Below are positions 1 to 8,463 of a stretch of DNA of 64,000 nucleotides, in pieces. Positions within the stretch are counted from its first letter, which is position 1, and every line of letters starts with the position of its first letter. The stretch comes from Thalassotalea_B piscium_A (lineage in GTDB: Bacteria > Pseudomonadota > Gammaproteobacteria > Enterobacterales > Alteromonadaceae). A program made the position numbers and the translations under genes. The stretch is from contig CP186339.1 in NCBI GenBank assembly GCA_049347715.1, positions 868,001 to 932,000 of the forward strand, given 5' to 3'. The notes under the pieces are model-generated. The model ran no database searches and was not told the origin of the DNA. It saw nothing but the letters and a program-made list of their open reading frames with translations.

Positions 1-99
1 GTTTATGGTATGCCTCAAGCTGTTATGGTTGCGGGTATTTCCGAATTAGCTTTACCTTTGCTAGATTTTCCTAGAGCAATAATGAAAGCTGTCACTTAA
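1..99 (+). CDS. cheB: Chemotaxis protein-glutamate methylesterase CheB, C-terminal end (partial)
   Basis: An open frame enters from the left edge and stops at TAA 97-99, giving the last 32 residues of a protein. The segment VYGMPQAVMVAGISELALPL matches the conserved C-terminal end of CheB, where a WGMP-like turn precedes the final helix. CheB removes methyl groups from chemoreceptor glutamates during adaptation and is a cytoplasmic response-regulator esterase. Its place just before parC, parP and cheW is the usual order in polar-flagellated gammaproteobacteria. The catalytic part lies outside the window, so the call rests on the tail and the neighbours. Confidence 0.8.
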   Translation, partial: VYGMPQAVMVAGISELALPLLDFPRAIMKAVT

Positions 100-194
100 C
101 TAGTGTCAATTGCTTTTAATGATAAGATGGTTCTGGGGTATGGCTTTTAAAATGTGTATTAGCCAACTTAATAGATTAATTTATAGGTGAACTT

Positions 195-971
195 TTGATT
201 GTTTGGACAGTAGCGAATCAGAAAGGTGGCGTTGGTAAAACAACAACGACTATTTCGTTAGGTGGATTGTTAGCTGAACAGGGATACAAAGTATTGCTCA
301 TTGATACAGATCCTCACGCCTCTCTCAGTTATTATTTTGGTATAGAATCAGAAGATTTAGAGCTCAGTGTTTATGACTTATTTGTTCAGGTATCCACCAA
401 AGAACAAATCATGATGAGTTTATGTCCTACACAATATGATAATGTTGACATTTTACCGGCAACAATGGGATTAGCTACGCTTGATCGTTCTTTAGGTAAT
501 AAAGGGGGAATGGGGTTAGTTATTAAAAAAGCCTTAGAAAAATTAAAAGATGAATATGATTATGTGCTAATAGATTGCCCTCCGGTATTAGGTGTATTAA
601 TGGTGAATGCTTTAGCTGCTTGTGATCGTATTATAGTACCAGCACAAACCGAGTTTTTAGCGCTTAAAGGGCTAGAACGCATGATTAAAACCATGGAAAT
701 CATGCAGGTAGAACAAAATAAACCTTTTACTTTTAGTATAGTGCCAACTATGTTTGATAAAAGAACCAAAGCGTCATTACAAGCCTATTTGAAGATGCAA
801 GAATTATACGGTAATGCCGTTTGGCCTGGTGTTATTCCCATTGATACTAACTTTAGAAATGCCAGTGTTGAACAAAAAGTCATGTCTGATTATGCGCCGT
901 CTTCTCGTGGGACACATGCATATAAAAAATTAATCGATTATTTAATCAAATTAGATGTAAAAAATAGATAA
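195..971 (+). CDS. parC: ParA-family ATPase ParC, polar localisation of chemotaxis arrays
   Basis: A 258-residue MinD/ParA-type ATPase. A deviant Walker A (KGGVGKTTT, residues 10-18) is followed by the DTDPHASLS loop near residue 38 and the switch II strand VLIDCPPVLG near 125. The start is TTG at 195 behind TAGGTG; the next methionine, residue 73, would delete the nucleotide site. Between cheB and a CheW-like gene this is the ParC of the Vibrio ParC/ParP system, which recruits chemosensory arrays to the old pole, rather than a plasmid or chromosome partition ATPase; no parB or parS follows. It should not be confused with topoisomerase IV ParC. It lies 33 bases ahead of parP and is probably cotranscribed with it. 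Confidence 0.85.
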   Translation: MIVWTVANQKGGVGKTTTTISLGGLLAEQGYKVLLIDTDPHASLSYYFGIESEDLELSVYDLFVQVSTKEQIMMSLCPTQYDNVDILPATMGLATLDRSLGNKGGMGLVIKKALEKLKDEYDYVLIDCPPVLGVLMVNALAACDRIIVPAQTEFLALKGLERMIKTMEIMQVEQNKPFTFSIVPTMFDKRTKASLQAYLKMQELYGNAVWPGVIPIDTNFRNASVEQKVMSDYAPSSRGTHAYKKLIDYLIKLDVKNR

Positions 972-1004
972 ATAAAGTGTACCTAGCTGATATCAGAGAG
1001 TTGA

Positions 1005-1802
1005 ATGAAAGAACAGAGTGGCTTAGCCGCAAGTAAAAAATTAATGCAAAATTATTTATCGGAATTATTAACAGAAGATCCCGATGACGTTTTGCCGCAG
1101 TCGATTCCGGTAGCAGAAGAGAAGCCAGCTGCACCTGTTATTGAAGTAGACAAGTTAAATAAATTATTACAACAAACCAGTGCAGCTAAAGTATTAACTG
1201 ATGACTTTAATACAGTTACTACAGTGAAGTCAGAAAGTAAAAAAGTCGAAATTCCAGAGAAAACGCAAGAAAATAATAGCATAGCTACCACAACTGAAAT
1301 TAAAACGAAAAAAAGCTCGGGTGAAATATCGTTAAAGGTTGAGACAGATTACCATCAAGGTCGGTTCCAAGCGATGTTCTTTAAAGTAGCAGGATTAACC
1401 ATTGCTGTTCCTTTAATTGAATTAGGTGGTATCTATAACGTTGAGAAAACAACTACGTTAATGGGAAAACCCGATTGGTTTAAAGGGGTAATGGTTCAAC
1501 GTGAAAATCAAATTAATGTGGTAGATACTGCATTATGGGTAATGCCTGAAAAATGTACACAAGAATTAAAAGATTCGCTAAATTATCAATATATTATTAT
1601 GCTTAGTGATAGTTCTTGGGGGCTAATGGCTGAACACTTAGTGGATACCGTGACCTTAGCACCAGAAGATGTGAAATGGATTGAGCAATCGAGTAAGCGC
1701 CCTTGGTTAGCCGGATTAGTTAAAGAAAGAATGTGTGCATTGCTCAATGTAGAAGCATTAATTAAATTGTTAGATAAAGGTGCTAATATTAACCAACGCT
1801 AA
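1005..1802 (+). CDS. parP: CheW-like array-integration protein ParP
   Basis: A 265-residue protein with a low-complexity charged N-terminal half (about residues 1-115, rich in Lys, Glu, Thr and Val-Pro) and a C-terminal CheW-type domain (about 118-260, beginning RFQAMFFKVAGLTIAVPLIE). This is the layout of ParP, which binds ParC through its N-terminal part and inserts into the chemoreceptor-CheA array through its CheW-like part. The ATG at 1005 overlaps no other gene. The gene lies between parC and a canonical cheW, as in Vibrio. A generic CheW-domain coupling protein is the alternative, but length, linker and position favour ParP. Confidence 0.8.
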   Translation: MKEQSGLAASKKLMQNYLSELLTEDPDDVLPQSIPVAEEKPAAPVIEVDKLNKLLQQTSAAKVLTDDFNTVTTVKSESKKVEIPEKTQENNSIATTTEIKTKKSSGEISLKVETDYHQGRFQAMFFKVAGLTIAVPLIELGGIYNVEKTTTLMGKPDWFKGVMVQRENQINVVDTALWVMPEKCTQELKDSLNYQYIIMLSDSSWGLMAEHLVDTVTLAPEDVKWIEQSSKRPWLAGLVKERMCALLNVEALIKLLDKGANINQR

Positions 1803-1891
1803 TTTAATTATGCTTTCGTGGTGTAAATATAAAGAGTTTAGCGATAAACTATTTTCAGTATAGAAGTGGATAACTTTGAGAGGCAAATTGT

Positions 1892-2383
1892 ATGTCTGAT
1901 GAAAGACGCAATGCAAAAGTAGCAACAGATAATGATGAAGTTGTACAACGAGTAACGTTCAAGCTTGATAACGAAACTTATGGTATAAACGTGATGCAAG
2001 TGCAAGAGATATTGCGTTATAGTGAGATTGCACCTGTACCAGGCGCTCCAACATATGTAATGGGAATTATCAATTTACGTGGGAATGTTGTCACTGTAAT
2101 AGATACCCGGGCGCGATTTGGTTTAGATTCTTGTGAAGTAACCGATAATACACGTATCGTTATTATTGAATCAGAGAAGCAAGTTATAGGTATTTTGGTT
2201 GATAGCGTGGCAGAAGTTGTATATTTAAAAACGTCTGAAATTGATGTAGCTCCAAATGTCGGCAACGAAGAAAGTGCTAAATTTATTCAAGGTGTATCAA
2301 ATCGAGACGGTGAGCTACTTATTTTGGTTGATTTGAATAAATTATTGTCAGATGACGAGTGGGATGAACTTAAACAGTTTTAA
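1892..2383 (+). CDS. cheW: Chemotaxis coupling protein CheW
   Basis: A 163-residue protein that is almost entirely one CheW domain: RVTFKLDNETYGINVMQVQE near residue 21, VPGAPTYVMGIINLRGNVV near 48, and the GILVDSVAEV strand near 100. CheW links chemoreceptor tips to the histidine kinase CheA in the cytoplasmic signalling array. Length and domain are normal for the family. It follows parP by 89 bases and precedes the DUF2802 gene, so it sits in the distal part of the flagellar/chemotaxis operon. The start ATG at 1892 follows a GAGAGG-like ribosome site. Confidence 0.93.
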   Translation: MSDERRNAKVATDNDEVVQRVTFKLDNETYGINVMQVQEILRYSEIAPVPGAPTYVMGIINLRGNVVTVIDTRARFGLDSCEVTDNTRIVIIESEKQVIGILVDSVAEVVYLKTSEIDVAPNVGNEESAKFIQGVSNRDGELLILVDLNKLLSDDEWDELKQF

Positions 2384-2474
2384 TCATTGTTAGCGGCTAA
2401 GCATTTTAAATCTCGTTAAGTAATGATTAATATGTTATTTAACCTAAACTAGTAAGTCGTTAAAAGTTAATGTT

Positions 2475-2936
2475 ATGAAAGAAGAATACACACTTATTAT
2501 TAGTCTAGTTATCGCTTGCGCCGCATTTATTGTGGCGCTTGTTGCTTTAATCAAGCCTAAAATAAAAAGTTCAGATATCACTTTACTTAAAACCCGAGTT
2601 GAAGGCAGTGAATTATTAATTAATCAATTACAGCTTTCTTTAAGTGATGTGCAAAAACAACTGATTTTACTTAACGAAACACTAAACGCTCAGCAAACTG
2701 AAAATGAACAAGTGAGTAAACAACTTGAACATCGTATTCAAACGGTTAATCTTCAGTTAAAAAAACACAAAGAACAGATAGAGGAGGTTAAGTTGCAACA
2801 ACCTGAAGATAAACTTTACAGTCGTGCTCAGAAACTAGTGTCGTTAGGCGCTGATGTTGCAGAATTAATGGCTGAATGTGATTTACCTCAAGCAGAAGCT
2901 GAAATGTTAGTGACTTTGCACCAACGAAAAAACTAA
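2475..2936 (+). CDS. DUF2802 membrane-anchored coiled-coil protein
   Basis: A 153-residue protein with one N-terminal membrane segment (about residues 6-26, LIISLVIACAAFIVALVAL), a long Gln/Glu/Leu-rich coiled coil (about 40-110) and a short C-terminal helical domain that looks like a small DNA-binding-type fold (SLGADVAELMAECDLPQAEAEMLVTLH). This matches the DUF2802 family, commonly encoded after cheW in Vibrio, Shewanella and Colwellia relatives. Its function is not established to my knowledge. Position suggests a role in the flagellar/chemotaxis pole, but that is inference. Confidence 0.75.
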   Translation: MKEEYTLIISLVIACAAFIVALVALIKPKIKSSDITLLKTRVEGSELLINQLQLSLSDVQKQLILLNETLNAQQTENEQVSKQLEHRIQTVNLQLKKHKEQIEEVKLQQPEDKLYSRAQKLVSLGADVAELMAECDLPQAEAEMLVTLHQRKN

Positions 2937-3026
2937 ACCTCCCTTAATCAACATAGTATTACTTTTCCCCAGAATAAGCCTTTTATATCCAATAAATCGA
3001 TAGTATTTTCTTTGTTCAAATCTAAA

Positions 3027-3041
3027 TGTTAATTATTATCA
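3027..3041. promoter_or_regulatory. Candidate Fur box
   Basis: TGTTAATTATTATCA matches the 7-1-7 Fur palindrome TGATAAT-N-ATTATCA at 14 of 15 positions (N not counted as a mismatch). It lies about 180 bases before the PepSY gene, in the only sizeable spacer of this segment. Repression by Fur-Fe2+ would make the downstream four-gene operon iron-responsive, which suits the redox and membrane proteins it encodes. Confidence 0.6.
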
Positions 3042-3147
3042 TTTAGATTGACTTTTTCTGTAATTCTTTATAAGGTGCGTGCTTTAAAAATGCTAAGCGG
3101 ATAACGGTATTTTAGTCTGTTTATAAAACTGATCTGAATTGAGTTTA

Positions 3148-3162
3148 ATTCGCTAAGCGAAT
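3148..3162. repeat. 15-bp hyphenated palindrome upstream of the PepSY gene
   Basis: ATTCGC-TAA-GCGAAT is a perfect inverted repeat with a three-base centre, 60 bases before the start of the PepSY gene. It is GC-richer than its surroundings. It could be an operator for a second regulator or part of the 5' leader. No regulator is identified. Confidence 0.5.
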
Positions 3163-3222
3163 GAGTATTTGAACTTAATAGTAATAGCTAAGTGTTTAAT
3201 ACAAGGTGATGGAATCTTCATA

Positions 3223-3822
3223 ATGAAAATAGCTTTAGGTGGTGCTAGGCAATGGCATTGGATCAGCGCAGGTATTTGCAGTGTTGGGATGCTTTTTTTT
3301 TCGTGGACGGGCATAACCCTTAATCACGCTGCTGATATTACCGTAAATGCAGATATCACCACTGTAGAAACAAGGTTACCTGACACTGTTATGCAAGAAT
3401 GGCGTTTACGTGAACAAAATAGCCAACAACTTCCCGACAGCATTAATCAATACCTAATAACAAACTATCAACTTCATTTATCCGGCGACTTGATAGGGGA
3501 AAGTAATGATGGCGAATTCTACTTAGCAATGCCAAAACCAGGGGTAGATGCATGGCTTTCTGTTGATATGGAAACGGGTGACTTAATTTATGAGAAAACC
3601 AATCGTGGTTGGATTTCATTTTTTAATGATCTACATAAAGGACGTTATACCAATTTAGCTTGGCAATGGTTTATTGATATTTTTGCAATAGGGTCAATTA
3701 TTTTTTGTTTAAGTGGTTTATGGCTTTTGTATAAACAATCCAAATTTAGGTTGTCTACATTGCCATTTGTCTCATTGGGTGTGCTTTTACCACTGATTAT
3801 TATTTTAGCAAGTTTACATTAA
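3223..3822 (+). CDS. PepSY-domain membrane protein
   Basis: A 199-residue protein from ATG 3223; an in-frame TTG at 3169 would add 18 atypical residues, and AAGGTG at 3203-3208 supports the later start. It has an N-terminal membrane segment (WISAGICSVGMLFFSWTGITL), a periplasmic domain with a PepSY-like part (FYLAMPKPGVDAWLSVDMETGDLIYEKTNRG spans it) and two C-terminal membrane segments. An HKG near the second helix resembles the PepSY-TM family. Such proteins usually occur with iron or haem uptake and ferric reduction. It heads an operon with DUF2271, DUF4198 and a flavoreductase, 23 bases before the next gene. Confidence 0.72.
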   Translation: MKIALGGARQWHWISAGICSVGMLFFSWTGITLNHAADITVNADITTVETRLPDTVMQEWRLREQNSQQLPDSINQYLITNYQLHLSGDLIGESNDGEFYLAMPKPGVDAWLSVDMETGDLIYEKTNRGWISFFNDLHKGRYTNLAWQWFIDIFAIGSIIFCLSGLWLLYKQSKFRLSTLPFVSLGVLLPLIIILASLH

Positions 3823-3845
3823 TTACACTTTTAAGAGGAATAGCC

Positions 3846-4373
3846 ATGAATCGTAATATTTTGTTTTATTTATCACTGTTTTCAATGTTGGTTTTTAGTC
3901 GAATGACATATGCAGCTGATACTAGGTTAATAGTAGAAGTTGAACTACCTCGTATGCAGGTGGCTGAATATCATAAACCTTATGTAGCCATTTGGTTAGA
4001 AGATAGCAACCGTAAAGCGACACAACTTGCCTTATGGTACGACGTCGACATGAAAGACAACAAAGGTCAAAAGTGGTTGAAAGACATTCGACAATGGTGG
4101 CGTCGGGTTGGTAGAACCACGAAGCAACCCTTTGATGGTATCACTTCGGCAACGAAAGGCCCAGGTAAGCATAAAGTGTCAATAGATCTAACGTCAGCGC
4201 AATTTAAAGCCTTATCAACGGGTAATTATCAGTTGCGCGTTGAAGCATCGAGAGAAGTGGGGGGGAAAGAAGTTGTTAATGTTCCACTGACATGGCCAAT
4301 TAAAGCAAGTGACTTTCCGCTTAAATCTAGTGGTAAAAAAGAGCTTGGCAATATCTCAATTGAATTAAATTAA
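3846..4373 (+). CDS. DUF2271 secreted protein
   Basis: A 175-residue protein with a clear signal peptide (hydrophobic ILFYLSLFSMLVFSRMTYA, likely cleavage after AYA/AD at about 24). The rest matches the DUF2271 pattern: an all-beta periplasmic domain with RPYVAIWLED-like and LALWYD strands, then KWLKDIRQWWRRVG and the closing W-P-I strand. The family's biochemical role is unknown. It is usually found beside PepSY and DUF4198 genes, as here. A strong AAGAGGA site lies 8 bases before the ATG. Operon membership and the upstream Fur-like box suggest a metal or redox role in the periplasm. Confidence 0.75.
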   Translation: MNRNILFYLSLFSMLVFSRMTYAADTRLIVEVELPRMQVAEYHKPYVAIWLEDSNRKATQLALWYDVDMKDNKGQKWLKDIRQWWRRVGRTTKQPFDGITSATKGPGKHKVSIDLTSAQFKALSTGNYQLRVEASREVGGKEVVNVPLTWPIKASDFPLKSSGKKELGNISIELN

Positions 4374-4400
4374 TAAGCAAAAAAATAAAGGAATTAACTT

Positions 4401-5234
4401 ATGAAAATCTGTAAATCGTTAAAAGTATTAGTATCCGTTGGCATAATGATGAGCTTAGGTTTTAGTGCAAGTGCTCACAGAGCGTGGATATTGCCAAGCA
4501 CCACCAATTTATCAGGAGATGCTCCTTGGGTAACTTTTGATGCGGCGGTTTCAAATATGTTGTTCGTACCTGAACATGTGCCATTAGGTTTAAATGGATT
4601 ATCAATACAAGATCCAAAAGGAAAAACGGTAGAAATGGCAAATGCCCATACCGGGAAATATCGTTCAACTTTCGATCTTAATTTAGTGACCCCTGGTACT
4701 TATAAAATAGGCACTGCTTCAGGTGGTTTACGCGCCATGTGGAAAGATGAAAATGGCAAACGTAAAATGTGGCCAGCTCGCGGAAAAACAGCAAAAAATT
4801 CAGAATTTGCCACCGTAGTTCCTAAAAAGGCTAAAGGACTTAAGGTTTCTGAAAGTTATCGACGTATTGAAACCTTTGTTACTTCTGGCGAGCCAACTAA
4901 TACGGTTTTTGAGCCAACTAATACAGGGTTAGAATTAGTGCCTGTGACACATCCGAATGATTTGTTTGTCGGTGAAGTAGCTAAATTCCAATTTTTATTC
5001 CAAGGAAAACCAGCAGCCAATACCAAAGTATCAATTGTGGCAGGTAATACCCGTTACCGTAATGAGCAGAATCAAATGGATTTAGTCACAGATGCAAAAG
5101 GATATGTAGAAATTAACTGGGCCGATGCAGGTATGTATTTACTAGAAGCTGAATATGAAGATGATAAAGCAACAGCTCCAGCAACAACTCGTAAAGGGAA
5201 TTACGGCGCTACTTTTGCTGTATTGCCACAGTAA
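4401..5234 (+). CDS. DUF4198 secreted protein
   Basis: A 277-residue protein with a signal peptide (VLVSVGIMMSLGFSASAH, cleavage near residue 25) beginning the mature chain with HRAWILPS, the hallmark of DUF4198. The C-terminal part is an Ig-like domain (about 190-270; PNDLFVGEVAKFQFLFQGKP, then KGYVEINWADAGMYLLEAEY). In related families such proteins sit beside nickel, cobalt or iron uptake genes and are thought to bind metal or support uptake in the periplasm. The N-terminal His after cleavage could bind metal, which is speculative. It lies 27 bases after the DUF2271 gene. Confidence 0.75.
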   Translation: MKICKSLKVLVSVGIMMSLGFSASAHRAWILPSTTNLSGDAPWVTFDAAVSNMLFVPEHVPLGLNGLSIQDPKGKTVEMANAHTGKYRSTFDLNLVTPGTYKIGTASGGLRAMWKDENGKRKMWPARGKTAKNSEFATVVPKKAKGLKVSESYRRIETFVTSGEPTNTVFEPTNTGLELVPVTHPNDLFVGEVAKFQFLFQGKPAANTKVSIVAGNTRYRNEQNQMDLVTDAKGYVEINWADAGMYLLEAEYEDDKATAPATTRKGNYGATFAVLPQ

Positions 5235-5260
5235 TATTGCAAGGTAACTGAAGTTAATTT

Positions 5261-6766
5261 ATGGAAAACGTATTGACCATTGTAGTCGTTATTTCAGTGT
5301 GGTTATTGTTGTGTGTTGCTATGTGGCGAGTACATCTCGCTCGGCAACACAGTAAGGTCTCGCCACAAACCTCATTACTGATTGCATATGCGAGCCAAAA
5401 CGGTAATGCACAAGCTATTGCGAACCACTGTGCGAAAATGTTACCTGAGTTGGAAAAGGTATCAGTGAGCGCTTTGAATAATATTTCCATTGAGCAATTA
5501 GGTGAAGTGGATAAGGTACTCTTTATTGTCAGTACTTATGGTGACGGTGAAGCGCCAGATAATGGTCATATATTTAGTCAACACTTACAAGAAGGGGTGA
5601 CGAATTCGGTAACCCTTGAGCATTTACAATATTCAGTTGTTGCTTTAGGGGATTCAAGTTATCCAAGGTTTTGTGCTTTTGGATATCAGGTGCATCAGCT
5701 AATGAGTAATTTAAAAGCGAATGCACTCAATGAAGTAACCACAGTTGATAAGTATGATGAACAGCTAACGTCGCTAAATGATATTATGCCCAAATGGTTG
5801 AATGCTAGGGATAGTTTAGCGACACCAGCAGTCGTAAAATCGACACAATATTGGCAACTTACGCAGCGAGAACTACTCAACCCTGATTGTGACGATGAGG
5901 CTTTATTTCAACTAAACTTAACCAGTGTTGGCCCAAGTCCATGCTGGCAAGCGGGTGATTTGATTGATATCCAACCCAAACATCCTGAAGAGCACGTTAA
6001 TCAATGGTTAGCAAAGCATGGTTTTGATGGCGATTATTTATTTACACATCAAGGGCAGCAACAACCGCTACGATCTTGGCTTGCGACAAGAGAACTTCCG
6101 AGTGAAGGACAATACTATTTTGACGACTTACTCATTAAGTTACCTTATTTACGTAAACGTAGTTATTCGGTTGCCTCAATTGTTGAACAGGGATCCTTAA
6201 CCTTAATCGTTCGGTTACTCAAAAAAAGTAACGATACATTGGGTGTCGCATCTGGTTATTTAAGTCACCATTGTCCATTAGGACGTATTATTGAGGGGCA
6301 GATACGCCCAATAAAGGCACATCATAATATCAATACGAAGCAACCCATGATTCTTATTGGTGCCGGCAGTGGTTTTGCGGGTATTAAAGCGCAAATAGCA
6401 AAATTCACTTTTATTAACACTAATCAAGGTCAACAAACCGGTCCGTTATGGCTTATTTTTGGTGAGCGTAACAGCGATGCTGCTCATCCTATCAACCAAC
6501 AACTTGCTAGCTTAGAACAAACGGTATTAGCTAAATTAAGTTATGCCTATTCTCGTGATCCTCATTCCCCTAAATATGTTCAAGATATCCTTGAAGACGA
6601 GCAAGACATGCTTAAACAATGGCTTCAGGAGGGGGCAAGTATTTATGTTTGTGGTTGTTTATCAGGCATGGGGGAAAGTGTACATAAACAGTTAATTCAC
6701 CTTTTAGGTGAAGAAATGTTAAACCAACTGCAGTTGCAACATAGATATATAAGAGATGTGTATTAG
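5261..6766 (+). CDS. Membrane-anchored flavodoxin/FAD/NADPH reductase (CysJ-like)
   Basis: A 501-residue diflavin reductase. An N-terminal membrane anchor (about residues 4-22) is followed by a flavodoxin domain (AYASQNGNAQAIA near 43; STYGDGEAPDN near 90; LGDSSYPRFCAFG near 130), a linker FAD domain (RKRSYSVAS near 293, the FAD-binding RxYS motif) and an NADPH domain (IGAGSGFAGIKA near 365; VCGCLSGMG near 466). CysJ has the same domain order but no membrane anchor, and no cysI follows here. With PepSY, DUF2271 and DUF4198 as partners it more likely passes NADPH electrons across or at the inner membrane, for example to ferric substrates. It is the last gene of the operon. Confidence 0.8.
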   Translation: MENVLTIVVVISVWLLLCVAMWRVHLARQHSKVSPQTSLLIAYASQNGNAQAIANHCAKMLPELEKVSVSALNNISIEQLGEVDKVLFIVSTYGDGEAPDNGHIFSQHLQEGVTNSVTLEHLQYSVVALGDSSYPRFCAFGYQVHQLMSNLKANALNEVTTVDKYDEQLTSLNDIMPKWLNARDSLATPAVVKSTQYWQLTQRELLNPDCDDEALFQLNLTSVGPSPCWQAGDLIDIQPKHPEEHVNQWLAKHGFDGDYLFTHQGQQQPLRSWLATRELPSEGQYYFDDLLIKLPYLRKRSYSVASIVEQGSLTLIVRLLKKSNDTLGVASGYLSHHCPLGRIIEGQIRPIKAHHNINTKQPMILIGAGSGFAGIKAQIAKFTFINTNQGQQTGPLWLIFGERNSDAAHPINQQLASLEQTVLAKLSYAYSRDPHSPKYVQDILEDEQDMLKQWLQEGASIYVCGCLSGMGESVHKQLIHLLGEEMLNQLQLQHRYIRDVY

Positions 6767-6935
6767 GAATAGATATTTATTACCCCCCTTTTTAAATAAG
6801 CGCTAAATTTTACTAATTAATAACCTGTTATATTATTGATAAAGTACTTATAATCAGCCATAAAAATGATGGTTGAACTTGTGAACGTTGCAAAAATAAC
6901 CCACATGTACTTATTAGATAATTCTTGGAATCTTC

Positions 6936-8330
6936 ATGAAAAATACAACACTTACTTGCTTTAAAGCTTATGATATTCGCGGAAAATTAGGTGAAGAGCT
7001 TAATAGCGAAATTGCTTATAGGATAGGGAGAGCTTTTGCACAATATACTAAAGCTAAAACTGTTGTAGTAGGTGGGGATGCCCGTTTAACTAGTGAAGAA
7101 TTAAAATTATCTCTGGCCAATGGTTTAATGGACGGAGGGGTAAATGTTATAGATATCGGCTTATGTGGCACAGAGCATATTTACTTTGCAACAAGCTATT
7201 TAAATTGTGATGGTGGAATTGTTGTTACGGCCAGTCATAATCCAATTAATTATAATGGCATGAAGTTAGTCAGAGAGCAGAGCAAACCAATTAGTGGTGA
7301 TACTGGCTTATTTGAAATAAAAGCATTAGCAGAAAATAATACCTTCCTTGATGTTGATGTAAAGGGCACTGTTTCTACATTCAATATTAATGATGCATAT
7401 ACCAAACATTTATTAACTTATATAGATAGTAACAATATTAAGCCTTTAAAAATTGTTGTTAATGCAGGGAATGGCGCGGCAGGACCTGCTCTTGATGAGA
7501 TAGAAAAAGCGTTTAAAAAACTAAACTTACCGGTTGAATTTGTAAAAATTAATCATCAACCGGATGGTACTTTTCCACATGGAATTCCTAACCCATTACT
7601 TATTGAAAACAGATTGGTCACCAGCAATGCGGTTATAGAACATGAGGCAGATTTTGGTGTTGCTTGGGATGGTGATTTTGATCGATGTTTTTTGTTTGAT
7701 GAAAATGGAGAATTTATTGAAGGATATTACATAGTGGGCTTGTTGGCTGAGAACTTCTTAGTCAAAAATATTGGTAAGGGAGCCAATGTTGAAAAAATAA
7801 TTCATGATCCTCGACTGACTTGGAATACGATAGATATTGTTAATAAGTCTGGCGGACAGGCAATTCAAAGTAAAACAGGGCATGCGTTTATAAAAGAAAG
7901 AATGCGTAAAGAAAATGCTATTTATGGTGGTGAAATGAGTGCTCATCATTATTTTCGGGATTTCTTCTATTGCGATAGTGGCATGATCCCTTGGCTCCTT
8001 ATTGCTGAGTTAGTTTGTTTAAAAGAAAAACCACTATCTGAACTTGTTTTAGATCGTATTAGGGCTTATCCCTCATCAGGTGAAATAAATCATCGACTAA
8101 CGGATCCTGAAAGTGCCATTAATAGGGTTTATGACTATTATAAAGATATTGCATTAATTATTGATAAAACCGATGGAATTAGTATGGAATTCAAACAATG
8201 GCGTTTTAATTTACGTAGTAGTAATACAGAACCTGTCGTTCGATTGAATGTTGAATCACGCGCTAATCAAAAATTGATGGAAGAGAAAACAAAAGAAGTA
8301 CTGAATTTGCTACTAGATATACGCGAATGA
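6936..8330 (+). CDS. manB: Phosphomannomutase
   Basis: A 464-residue alpha-D-phosphohexomutase. The phosphoserine loop VTASHNP has Ser100; the metal loop DGDFDR is near 245; the sugar-specificity loop GGEMSAHH is near 330; the phosphate-binding RSSNTEP is near 430. It converts mannose-6-phosphate to mannose-1-phosphate for ManC, encoded two genes later, so the pair supplies GDP-mannose. The length is normal for the CpsG/ManB group. The 169-base spacer upstream separates it from the reductase operon and should hold the promoter of the capsule locus, though I could not pick out clear -35/-10 boxes. Confidence 0.9.
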   Translation: MKNTTLTCFKAYDIRGKLGEELNSEIAYRIGRAFAQYTKAKTVVVGGDARLTSEELKLSLANGLMDGGVNVIDIGLCGTEHIYFATSYLNCDGGIVVTASHNPINYNGMKLVREQSKPISGDTGLFEIKALAENNTFLDVDVKGTVSTFNINDAYTKHLLTYIDSNNIKPLKIVVNAGNGAAGPALDEIEKAFKKLNLPVEFVKINHQPDGTFPHGIPNPLLIENRLVTSNAVIEHEADFGVAWDGDFDRCFLFDENGEFIEGYYIVGLLAENFLVKNIGKGANVEKIIHDPRLTWNTIDIVNKSGGQAIQSKTGHAFIKERMRKENAIYGGEMSAHHYFRDFFYCDSGMIPWLLIAELVCLKEKPLSELVLDRIRAYPSSGEINHRLTDPESAINRVYDYYKDIALIIDKTDGISMEFKQWRFNLRSSNTEPVVRLNVESRANQKLMEEKTKEVLNLLLDIRE

Positions 8331-8463
8331 TAGCTTTATTTTAAGTGCATTTTATATATTTAAGAATATTAGATTAAAAATAAAACATAAAAAAAATTGT
8401 TAATTGAATGTTGTAAGTTATCCGTTTAGACTACGTGCTTCTCAAAATATAAAGGGATTTATT

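Noticed and set aside
195..971. Chromosome or plasmid partition ParA
   Set aside because: No parB or parS-like repeats are nearby, and the neighbours cheB, parP and cheW identify the chemotaxis-array positioning ATPase.
4890..4924. Duplicate GAGCCAACTAATAC 21 bases apart in the DUF4198 gene
   Set aside because: It encodes EPTNTxF-EPTNTxL in frame. I recall that relatives of this family carry a similar double turn there, so it may be ordinary protein structure rather than a recent duplication.
5261..6766. Assimilatory sulfite reductase alpha subunit (cysJ)
   Set aside because: The domain order is the same, but it has a membrane anchor, lacks cysI and other sulfur genes beside it, and belongs to a Fur-box operon with PepSY and DUF4198 proteins.
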